Shown: positions 15,398 to 20,895 of the stretch, one piece after another
How positions within the stretch are numbered: position 1 is the first letter of the stretch
Layout: every line of letters begins with the position of its first letter
From: DASQJJ01 sp964598355
GTDB lineage: Bacteria > Patescibacteriota > Microgenomatia > Levybacterales > UBA12049
Reading direction: 5' to 3'
DNA length: 25,245 bases
Assembly: GCA_964598355.1 (NCBI GenBank)
Contig: CAZRBN010000010.1
Span: forward strand, 1 to 25,245
The notes under the pieces: model-generated
What the model was told of the DNA's origin: nothing
Seen by the model: the letters and a program-made list of their open reading frames with translations, nothing else
Databases searched by the model: none
Made by a program: the position numbers and the translations under genes

Positions 15398-15426
15398 ATT
15401 CTAGGAGAGTGGATTGTCTTTGTCAA
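15398..15426 (-). promoter_or_regulatory. Consensus-like sigma70 promoter
   Basis: Perfect TTGACA (15421-15426), 17-base spacer, TAGAAT (15398-15403). The -10 ends eleven bases before the ATG at 15386, predicting a leader of about 4-5 bases. Confidence 0.75.
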
Positions 15427-15611
15427 CTATATCAAATCGCATTATAACTTGAATTGTACAAAGGGAGAAGAATTAGTAAAAACTTATAGTGATAGTCGAG
15501 TCATACGTTCTCCGATTAAATCAGGATTTTGATATCTGCTTAAGGTTACTTGTTCTTACTATCAGGTAGAGGAACCCCGAAATGAGTTTCATTTACGAGC
15601 GCAGTTAATGG

Positions 15612-15643
15612 TAATTGCTATCTATATTAATAATTGCTATAAT
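15612..15643 (+). promoter_or_regulatory. Promoter of the second SGNH gene, with a direct repeat
   Basis: TTGCTA (15615-15620), 17-base spacer, extended -10 TGC TATAAT (15638-15643). Each box sits in one copy of a perfect 10-base direct repeat TAATTGCTAT (15612-15621 and 15631-15640). A second -10-like TATATT (15675-15680) lies seven bases before the ATG and could give a leaderless mRNA. Confidence 0.5.
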
Positions 15644-15687
15644 TCCGACTTATAATATATAAGCCCATATAAAATATATTATTTCGC

Positions 15688-16692
15688 ATGGAAAAGCCCT
15701 CACAATCAACAGATTCCTCTAAACAACCTGCACTCCAAAACAGGAGTAGATTTCCCCGTAGAATGCTATTTAATCGTGGGAAAAGATTGGTCCTTGCTGC
15801 TGCACTTACACCGACAGCTATTGGTATAGGTGAAGTCCCTCAACTTGATTTACTCATCCCTGTCAACGAAACATTTAGGAATTCTCCTTCTTTTGGAAAG
15901 ACGTTGTTCTATACAAAAGCTCAAGCAGAAGCAAATAGCTTAGTTTGCTTAGGCGACAGTAATATGGTTGGGGGGATGGACCCCGCTCCTGTTTCTTTTG
16001 TCGACCTCCTTATTGAGGATCTTTCTAAGAAAAACAAGTTTTGGGACTTACGGAACTATTCGAAAGTAGGTGATAGCACACAGGATACGATACGAAGTCA
16101 AGTAAACAACCCCGACGTTATAAACGAACTAAAGCTGTTAGAATTTTTTGATGTGTGTATGAATGTGGGAGGAGATAACCTGTTGAACATTGTTGATACG
16201 CCGCAGAAATCAAAAGAACTTGCTGAAGTTGCCAAGGATCCTTTTGGGCTTGCAAATCTTCGGAAGACCTGGGAAATTATGGGAGAAGTAATGCAAGATT
16301 TAGGCACATTTGGTGATAGTTTCTATAGCCTATTAACTAGGCAACAGGAGTTATATACCAATAAGTTGCAACATATGATTATTATTTCTGCTCCTGATTT
16401 TTCAAAAGCACCAGCAATAAGTACAGAGTTTGAAGATGGGTCCACTTCTGTATTTCCACTCAATAGCGATGTCTTACAATTATTTGCACAAAATGTTTCA
16501 ATTATGCTCAATAATAAAATTGCTCAGGCGGTGGATGCGTTCTCTTACAAACATCCGGAAATTCCCGTATCTATTATCAATATTTTTGATGATTTCGGTA
16601 GGGACTGTTTTGACAAGGATGAGCATTTTAGCACAAAGGGAAAGAAAAAAATTGCACAGAAAATTTTAGCATGCATGCACGTGGGAAAATAA
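15688..16692 (+). CDS. SGNH/GDSL-like hydrolase with an N-terminal export or anchor segment
   Basis: 334 residues. A basic N-terminus with a twin arginine (FPRRMLFNRGKR, about 22-33) precedes a short hydrophobic stretch (LVLAAALTPTAIGIG), resembling a Tat-type signal or a membrane anchor. The hydrophobic part is modest. Block I is CLGDSNMVGG with Ser91 as nucleophile. NVGGDN (about 159-164) takes the place of the GxND block. The C-terminal catalytic His is probably His313 in KDEHFSTKG, where the Asp-His spacing differs from the standard DxxH. The protein is likely extracytoplasmic and acts on an ester; substrate unknown. It is unlike the SGNH protein at 6224-7138 apart from these blocks. The gene stands alone with its own promoter. 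Confidence 0.68.
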   Translation: MEKPSQSTDSSKQPALQNRSRFPRRMLFNRGKRLVLAAALTPTAIGIGEVPQLDLLIPVNETFRNSPSFGKTLFYTKAQAEANSLVCLGDSNMVGGMDPAPVSFVDLLIEDLSKKNKFWDLRNYSKVGDSTQDTIRSQVNNPDVINELKLLEFFDVCMNVGGDNLLNIVDTPQKSKELAEVAKDPFGLANLRKTWEIMGEVMQDLGTFGDSFYSLLTRQQELYTNKLQHMIIISAPDFSKAPAISTEFEDGSTSVFPLNSDVLQLFAQNVSIMLNNKIAQAVDAFSYKHPEIPVSIINIFDDFGRDCFDKDEHFSTKGKKKIAQKILACMHVGK

Positions 16693-16772
16693 TACTGTCT
16701 CCATAATCGGTGTTATTGAAGAGCATGGTGTGAATTTTGGTAGCTCTAATGTGGTTAAATTAAACTTCTTGT

Positions 16773-16781
16773 TGGTATAAT
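16773..16781 (+). promoter_or_regulatory. Extended -10 promoter (first of a tandem pair)
   Basis: TGG followed by perfect TATAAT (16776-16781). No clear -35. It points into a stretch that contains no normal gene. Confidence 0.45.
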
Positions 16782-16793
16782 TTATTGATTACC

Positions 16794-16821
16794 TTGTCTT
16801 TGTAAGCTTTTCTTGTATAAT
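16794..16821 (+). promoter_or_regulatory. Second tandem promoter
   Basis: TTGTCT (16794-16799), 16-base spacer, perfect TATAAT (16816-16821). The -10 ends ten bases before the ATG of a 17-codon ORF. Confidence 0.5.
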
Positions 16822-16831
16822 CTGAGCACAT

Positions 16832-16885
16832 ATGGAGAGGAATTATGATAATGTGTCCAAAGTACTAGTCTTAAATCCAATATAA
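16832..16885 (+). CDS. Possible 17-aa micropeptide or small-RNA locus
   Basis: An ATG ten bases after a good -10 box opens 17 codons (MERNYDNVSKVLVLNPI) to TAA. The RNA would also contain an AGAGGA purine run at 16836-16841 with ATGs at 16845 and 16851 that lead only to very short frames. Downstream is the perfect palindrome AGATAGCTATCT (16902-16913). The product could be a micropeptide or a non-coding RNA; I cannot tell which. Confidence 0.25.
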   Translation: MERNYDNVSKVLVLNPI

Positions 16886-16935
16886 CCCTTTCTTCAATAA
16901 GAGATAGCTATCTAAATAGAAACTAAATGTTTTCT

Positions 16936-17238
16936 TTATTTAATTGTTTGCTGAAAACAGGCAATATCATATTGTGATACCGCATGTATGCTATTGGAAT
17001 TATCAAGCGATGCTGTTCCTGGATTTCCTGCATAGACATTTCCAGCTTGTCCATTTGGATTAAATGGTGAGTTGGCATTGCTTGAGTTTCCAGGAGTAAC
17101 AGTAAACTGCTGACATGTTGTGGTTGGTGCACCTGGCTGTCCTGGTCCATCTGGGCTAGGAGCTGCAAATGTTCCTCCCACAATAATAAGATTCAGTAGA
17201 ATTCCTCCTGTTATACCAATGAGGGTATTTTTTACCAT
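16936..17238 (-). CDS. Small secreted or membrane-tethered protein of unknown function
   Basis: 100 residues from the ATG at 17238. Residues 1-26 form a signal peptide or anchor (VKNTLIGITGGILLNLIIVG) ending in GTFA-AP. The mature part is rich in Pro, Gly, Asn, Ser and Thr (APSPDGPGQPGAPTTTC) and ends in a segment with NVYAGNPGT and AVSQYDIACFQQ. It has two cysteines, which could form a disulfide outside the membrane. From memory, similar short secreted proteins ending in a SQYD-ACFQ-like motif occur in Candidate Phyla Radiation genomes, but I know no function. A perfect Shine-Dalgarno AAAGGAGGTGA (17244-17254), five bases before the ATG, fixes the start and predicts strong translation. Confidence 0.78.
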   Translation of the reverse strand: MVKNTLIGITGGILLNLIIVGGTFAAPSPDGPGQPGAPTTTCQQFTVTPGNSSNANSPFNPNGQAGNVYAGNPGTASLDNSNSIHAVSQYDIACFQQTIK

Positions 17239-17243
17239 GTAGT

Positions 17244-17254
17244 TCACCTCCTTT
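17244..17254 (-). promoter_or_regulatory. Perfect Shine-Dalgarno of the small secreted protein
   Basis: AAAGGAGGTGA, complementary over its length to the usual 16S anti-SD, spaced five bases from the ATG. It is the strongest ribosome-binding site in the window, and decides the ATG at 17238 over a GTG at 17247 that lies within it. Confidence 0.85.
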
Positions 17255-17264
17255 TCCTGTTTTT

Positions 17265-17293
17265 AGAGTAAATCTTTGTGATAAAAATTGCAA
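17265..17293 (-). promoter_or_regulatory. Promoter of the small secreted protein
   Basis: TTGCAA (17288-17293), 17-base spacer, TACTCT (17265-17270), giving a leader of about 20 bases that contains the Shine-Dalgarno. Confidence 0.4.
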
Positions 17294-17386
17294 GTATGTA
17301 TAAGAACTTTGAGAAATAGTTCATCTTTTGAAGCTATTAACTCGCCCATTTTGAAACGATCTCCTCCACAACCCATAATAAGTTGA

Positions 17387-17602
17387 CGGACTGATAGGTC
17401 TAGAATAAAATATGGGGAGAGAGGATATAATTTCACTTTTATAGAAGCAGGACATTTAGGACAAAATATTTGCTTAACAGCAACAGAGTTGAATCTAAAA
17501 ACCTGTCCATTAGGAGGGTTTGAGGAAGATAAGATTAGCGAATTGCTGGATATTAGTTCGCAAAAAGAATACCTGTTATATATAATAAGTATTGGAAAAT
17601 AA
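17387..17602 (+). pseudogene. C-terminal remnant of a SagB/ThcOx-type nitroreductase-fold dehydrogenase
   Basis: The frame ending at the TAA 17600-17602 encodes about 71 residues: RIKYGERGYNF, FIEAGHLGQNICLTATELNL, a CPLGGFEEDKI segment and ISELLDI, ending LLYIISIGK. This matches the C-terminal region I know for SagB-type dehydrogenases (KYGERGYRF, EAGHxxQN, GGFDDD). Those proteins are FMN enzymes that oxidise azolines to azoles in ribosomally made peptides. No ATG, GTG or TTG in frame follows the TGA at 17384-17386. Before that stop the frame is open back to 17285, but the residues there are not recognisable. The N-terminal two thirds of the protein, including most of the FMN site, are absent, so it is a decayed gene. 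Its stop overlaps the M16 ATG (TAATG), the mark of a former coupled operon. Confidence 0.72.
17557..17586 (+). promoter_or_regulatory. Candidate promoter of the M16 peptidase gene inside the SagB remnant
   Basis: TTCGCA (17557-17562), 18-base spacer, perfect TATAAT (17581-17586), ending 15 bases before the ATG. Another promoter-like pair, TTGACG (17383-17388), 17 bases, TAAAAT (17406-17411), lies further upstream. Either could keep the peptidase expressed after loss of the upstream gene. Confidence 0.4.
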
Positions 17603-18900
17603 TGAATAATTTAAATACCAGTATCAAGGAGATGACATTACCAAATGGTCTAAAGTGCATATTGAACATTAAACCAGAAGCACAATCTGTTTCCCTACAT
17701 CTTGTTGTGAAGGCAGGGCCCAGGTATGAATCAAAAGGTACCTCTGGAATTGCTCATTTTTTAGAGCATATGCTTTTTGAAGGGACTGTTGCTTTACCCT
17801 CTGCAAAAAAATTAGCTGAATATATAGAAAATGTTGGGGGAACAAGTGGAGCATTTACTGACAAAGACTATGTAGAATATTATGTTAAAGTCCTTCCGGG
17901 AGAAGTTGAAAGAGCAATACGCTTTTTACATGACACATTATTTCAATCAACATTACTTGACGAAAATATTCAAAAGGAAAAAGGTATAGTTCTGGAGGAA
18001 ATGAGGCGTGCAGAGGATAATCCTGAAGTTGAAGTTTGGGATATTTTTTATGAATGGATATTCGGAAAAAAACAAACCCTAGGAAGATCAACACTTGGTG
18101 AAAAAGAAACGATATCAAACTTTACAAGGAGTAAGCTAATTTCTTACTTGAAGAAGCTATATCATACCTCGAATATGGTCTTAGCAATTGTGGGAAATTT
18201 TTCGATGCAAGAGGTTGAAAAAGATGTTAATAAATACTTTTCTAACGAAAGGAGAAAACATATTCCCCAATCAAGTAACGTCGCTTTAATTAAAAAAAAG
18301 GACAATGTTCATGTTATTCAGTCAAAAACTCAACAAATACAACTTATTATTGGATTCACTCACACAGTTACATATTGGCATAAAGATCGATTTCCACTTC
18401 TTCTCCTGTCCTCAATATTAGGAGGAACTGCTAGCTCGCGCATCTTTCAACGATTAATTTATGAACTAGGTATAGCGTATTCTATAAATTGCTATAATAC
18501 GATTTCACAAGATGTTGGTACGTTTTCCATTTATGGAGGCGTGGGAGAAGAAAATATAGAAATTGCACTAAAGGCAATTTTTGAAGAATTGTCTACAATT
18601 AAAAATGTAAAAATTTCGGAAGAGGAGTTAGATTTTGTCAAGAAAAAAACGAAGTCAAATATATTATTTAGCACCGAAACCACAGATGCCTTGGCTGGAT
18701 TCTATTCTAGACAGCTTGCTACTGAAAACAGAATTCTATCTTTGGAAGCAATGTCTGCTGAAATTGATGCAGTTACCGTAGATGACATACAACGAGTTGC
18801 ATTAAAGTATTTGGAATTATCACAATTACGTTTACTATTATATGGTTCCATTGAGAGAGAAAAAATATCATTAATTAAAAAAGCTGTAGCGGAATTCTAA
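17602..18900 (+). CDS. M16-family (insulinase/pitrilysin-like) zinc metallopeptidase
   Basis: 432 residues, the usual size of bacterial single-chain M16B peptidases made of two M16 half-domains. The inverted zinc motif HFLEH is at 52-56 (His52, catalytic Glu55, His56). The third ligand is Glu133 in VLEEMRRAEDNP, the expected distance away. The C-terminal half has SSRIFQRLIYELGIAYS, the signature of the inactive second domain. No signal peptide, so cytoplasmic. M16 members degrade or mature peptides and several are encoded in ribosomal-peptide maturation clusters. The start overlaps the stop of the SagB-like remnant, suggesting ancestry in such a cluster. The gene appears intact. It points toward the convergent tRNA-Glu gene. 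Confidence 0.93.
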   Translation: MNNLNTSIKEMTLPNGLKCILNIKPEAQSVSLHLVVKAGPRYESKGTSGIAHFLEHMLFEGTVALPSAKKLAEYIENVGGTSGAFTDKDYVEYYVKVLPGEVERAIRFLHDTLFQSTLLDENIQKEKGIVLEEMRRAEDNPEVEVWDIFYEWIFGKKQTLGRSTLGEKETISNFTRSKLISYLKKLYHTSNMVLAIVGNFSMQEVEKDVNKYFSNERRKHIPQSSNVALIKKKDNVHVIQSKTQQIQLIIGFTHTVTYWHKDRFPLLLLSSILGGTASSRIFQRLIYELGIAYSINCYNTISQDVGTFSIYGGVGEENIEIALKAIFEELSTIKNVKISEEELDFVKKKTKSNILFSTETTDALAGFYSRQLATENRILSLEAMSAEIDAVTVDDIQRVALKYLELSQLRLLLYGSIEREKISLIKKAVAEF

Positions 18901-19053
18901 CTTATTACAAAATCACTAATGTATATGATTGATGGGAAAAGAAAGAATTTACACAATAAGATATATACAGGTATATTTGCTGATAGATCAAATCCTCTTT
19001 TTGTCGCTTCACTATGTTGAGATGAGAGATTAGCTTGATATGGCGAGAGATTA

Positions 19054-19082
19054 TCACTTAAAAGTGACCGTTTTGAAACGGT
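19054..19082 (-). terminator. Probable terminator hairpins behind tRNA-Glu
   Basis: Two adjacent dyads: ACCGTTTTGAAACGGT (19067-19082) and TCACTTAAAAGTGA (19054-19067). Reading on the minus strand the first hairpin follows the CCA end by four bases and is followed by CACTTTT. It may also stop transcripts coming from the M16 gene. Confidence 0.5.
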
Positions 19083-19086
19083 ATCT

Positions 19087-19163
19087 TGGTAGCGCGTAGG
19101 GGAGTCGAACCCCTGATACCCTGGCTGAAAACCAAGTGTCCTAGGCCACTAGACGAACGCGCC
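19087..19163 (-). tRNA. tRNA-Glu (anticodon UUC)
   Basis: The minus strand folds into a full cloverleaf: acceptor GGCGCGT/ACGCGCT, D stem GTCT/GGAC, anticodon stem CTTGG/CCAGG with loop TTTTCAG and anticodon TTC at 19127-19129, five-base variable loop, and T stem AGGGG/CCCCT with loop TTCGACT. The structural tRNA is 74 bases (19090-19163). The discriminator A is followed by CCA in the DNA (19087-19089), so the 3' end appears to be genome-encoded. The first acceptor pair is G-U rather than the usual G-C. It decodes GAA/GAG. Confidence 0.96.
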
Positions 19164-19202
19164 GCATGTAGCTAACAGCTTATCGCAATATAGCGTATGG
19201 TC

Positions 19203-19232
19203 ATTATACCAAAAAAATACCCCAGAAGACAA
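19203..19232 (-). promoter_or_regulatory. Promoter of tRNA-Glu
   Basis: TTGTCT (19227-19232), 18-base spacer ending in TGG, perfect TATAAT (19203-19208), about 40 bases before the mature 5' end. Confidence 0.55.
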
Positions 19233-19269
19233 TCTTTTAGGTTCTAGTTACTTTTTTTATAAACTACTT

Positions 19270-19947
19270 TTATTTCAGCTTTTTTCGTATCTCTTGTAAA
19301 AAGCTTCTTGCACTATCCTGACCACCTAGACCAAAAGCGATACCTCCTGCAATTGCTACCATTGCTACGAATCCGGTAAAAAGAATTCTCACAAGCTCTG
19401 CAGCAACACCAAGTTGATTGAGTACTGCTAATAAAACAAATACGGTAATTGCCCACCGAGTTACAGATGCTATTGCTTGCGCTGTTTCTTTGGAGACCCC
19501 TTTTAGCGAAGCCAAAACAACATCATGAGCAAGTCGAGCAAAAACGATTCCTATCATAGCAATAATTGCTGCAACAAATACGTTTGGCAAGTATAAAAGG
19601 AATGTATTAAGTACTGTTACTATTTGGGGTAGACCCCAAACATCAGCAGTTGGAATAAGGAATAAAACAATAACAAACCACCGAACGATTTCTGCTAAGA
19701 TATTGGGCCAGGCTAACTCTCCTCGGGATTCTGGCAAACCATACCGTTTCAAAAGGGCCTCAATCCTAAGGACTCTAAATGCTTCTAAAACGATTCTTTT
19801 TACTAAAGATGCAATAACGATACCAATAAGGAGAATAATAAGGCCTGCAATAAATTTAGGGACAAAATTAACTATGGCAATAATACCATTATTGAGTGAC
19901 ATCACAACAGATTGGCTAATAGAATTTACTGATACATTGTTATTCAT
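19270..19947 (-). CDS. MscS-like small-conductance mechanosensitive channel/TM-helix-repeat protein
   Basis: 225 residues from the ATG at 19947. Hydrophobic segments lie at about 23-50, 88-112, 115-145, 163-180 and 187-206. The last helix ends AGGIAFGLGGQDSARSFLQEI, the pore-helix signature of MscS-related proteins, while the N-terminal half resembles the conserved TM-helix repeat of that group. No large cytoplasmic beta domain follows, so this is a minimal type; channel function is plausible but gating cannot be inferred. A Shine-Dalgarno GGGGGTGA (19952-19959), four bases before the ATG, decides the start over a TTG at 19965. The gene lies beyond the tRNA on the same strand and has its own leader. 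Confidence 0.8.
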   Translation of the reverse strand: MNNNVSVNSISQSVVMSLNNGIIAIVNFVPKFIAGLIILLIGIVIASLVKRIVLEAFRVLRIEALLKRYGLPESRGELAWPNILAEIVRWFVIVLFLIPTADVWGLPQIVTVLNTFLLYLPNVFVAAIIAMIGIVFARLAHDVVLASLKGVSKETAQAIASVTRWAITVFVLLAVLNQLGVAAELVRILFTGFVAMVAIAGGIAFGLGGQDSARSFLQEIRKKLK

Positions 19948-19986
19948 TTTCTCACCCCCTTTCAAACTTTCAACTTATCGCTAACT

Positions 19987-20007
19987 ATGAACAATGAACC
20001 GTGAACC
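19987..20007. repeat. Three tandem copies of a seven-base unit
   Basis: ATGAACA, ATGAACC and GTGAACC follow one another in the region upstream of the MscS-like gene. The short heptamer array has no coding role. Confidence 0.5.
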
Positions 20008-20051
20008 AAATTCCTACTAATTAATATAACGTTTTAGTAATTGCTTATGTG

Positions 20052-20089
20052 ATTGAGCTAAACTCAATGTAACCAAGCTAAGCTTGGTT
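20052..20089. repeat. Two adjacent inverted repeats between the MscS-like and jelly-roll genes
   Basis: ATTGAG-CTAAA-CTCAAT (20052-20068) and AACCAAGCT-A-AGCTTGGTT (20071-20089). Both lie downstream of the minus-strand gene at 20173-20700 but lack a run of Ts after the stems, so terminator status is uncertain. Confidence 0.5.
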
Positions 20090-20172
20090 GATTGTAAAGC
20101 TTTTCTGTTAGTTTAGTGTAAGAATATCTTGAAGAAATACATGTGTCAAGAGTGGCTCTCGGAGGTTCTTTC

Positions 20173-20700
20173 TTATTCTGTAAAATCAAGATTTACTGGT
20201 TTGGTGGGAAGGGGCTTTTCCATGTTCGTTGTTGCAACATGTGTATCAACTGCTTCAAATCGTACATCTGCAATCCATACTTTTCCTTGACCACTGAGTA
20301 AAAGACCAAATCCTATCAGTCTGCTTTCTTTTGGAACGTCCAAAACAACCTGATATTCCTTCCAATCAGTTGTACCTGTAATAGCGCGGTTTTTCATATT
20401 ATCAAATCCTAAAACATCTCCTCCTGCTCCTTCAACACGCATCCACATTCCTGCCCAATTCTTTAGAGATTCAGACCTAATGATTGCGGTTAGTGCCATA
20501 CGTTTTTCACGATATCCTCCTGCACTAAAATCTTGCATAAGTGTCCCAAAGCCAACTGGATTTTCTTTTCGTGCAGAAAGTAAAACTACATTTTTATCTT
20601 TATAGCTATTTTTTGTATCTATTGTATACTCGTAGTCTTCTGTATTGCTTCCGGCAATAAACCATCCTTTAGGAAGTTGTTCTTTAGTTGTCTTATTCAT
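20173..20700 (-). CDS. Probable jelly-roll (carbohydrate-binding-like) protein of unknown function
   Basis: 175 residues. It opens LPKGWFIAGSNTEDYEY and contains FGTLMQDF, MALTAIIRSE, WAGMWMRVEG, LGFDNM and GTTDWKEYQVVLDVP, ending with GKVWIADVRFEAVD. As I recall, these blocks recur in a bacterial beta-sandwich domain seen alone or fused to transcriptional regulators. The layout resembles carbohydrate-binding modules (TDW-Y-V-LDVP, then KVWIADV). No signal peptide, so cytoplasmic as read. Ligand binding is inferred from the fold pattern; no enzyme motif is visible. A TATAAT promoter ends eight bases before the ATG. Confidence 0.65.
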   Translation of the reverse strand: MNKTTKEQLPKGWFIAGSNTEDYEYTIDTKNSYKDKNVVLLSARKENPVGFGTLMQDFSAGGYREKRMALTAIIRSESLKNWAGMWMRVEGAGGDVLGFDNMKNRAITGTTDWKEYQVVLDVPKESRLIGFGLLLSGQGKVWIADVRFEAVDTHVATTNMEKPLPTKPVNLDFTE

Positions 20701-20708
20701 ATTTTTGC

Positions 20709-20738
20709 ATTATATCTCTTGAGAGCTAAATTGTACAA
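20709..20738 (-). promoter_or_regulatory. Promoter of the jelly-roll protein gene
   Basis: TTGTAC (20733-20738), 18-base spacer, perfect TATAAT (20709-20714), ending eight bases before the ATG; nearly leaderless. Confidence 0.6.
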
Positions 20739-20895
20739 CGTTCGTTTATCCTTTTCTTATAAAAATTCATTAAAATTCTTACGGACTAAATCTATAAAGT
20801 ACTAATGCATTACAGTAGCTTTCAATTCCATTCGTGATTCATAACAATTTTACCTAAATGTAACTTTGCTCGCTACTGTTTAGAAAAATGAAACT

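Larger units (their letters stand above)
15387..15687. other. 301-base divergent intergenic region
   Basis: It holds the promoter of the minus-strand unknown gene at its left end and the promoter(s) of the SGNH gene at its right end. The middle (about 15430-15600) shows no ORF above nine codons and no hairpin that I could see. Confidence 0.6.
18901..19269. other. 369-base region between M16 and the MscS-like gene
   Basis: It contains the tRNA-Glu gene with its promoter and terminator. The part from 18901 to 19050 shows no gene; it has a nine-base direct repeat GAGAGATTA at 19024-19032 and 19045-19053. Confidence 0.6.

Noticed and set aside
17384..17386. Reading the TGA in the SagB remnant as a sense codon (Gracilibacteria/SR1-type code)
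   Set aside because: No core gene here has an in-frame TGA and the metallophosphoesterase ends in TGA. Even with read-through the frame has no convincing ATG start and lacks most of the protein.
17285..19163. Integrated element at tRNA-Glu
   Set aside because: No integrase, no transposase and no visible duplication of the tRNA 3' end in the flanks; only the location is suggestive.
19987..20089. CRISPR array or mobile-element ends
   Set aside because: The heptamers are too short and unspaced for CRISPR, and the dyads are unrelated to each other and flank no transposase.
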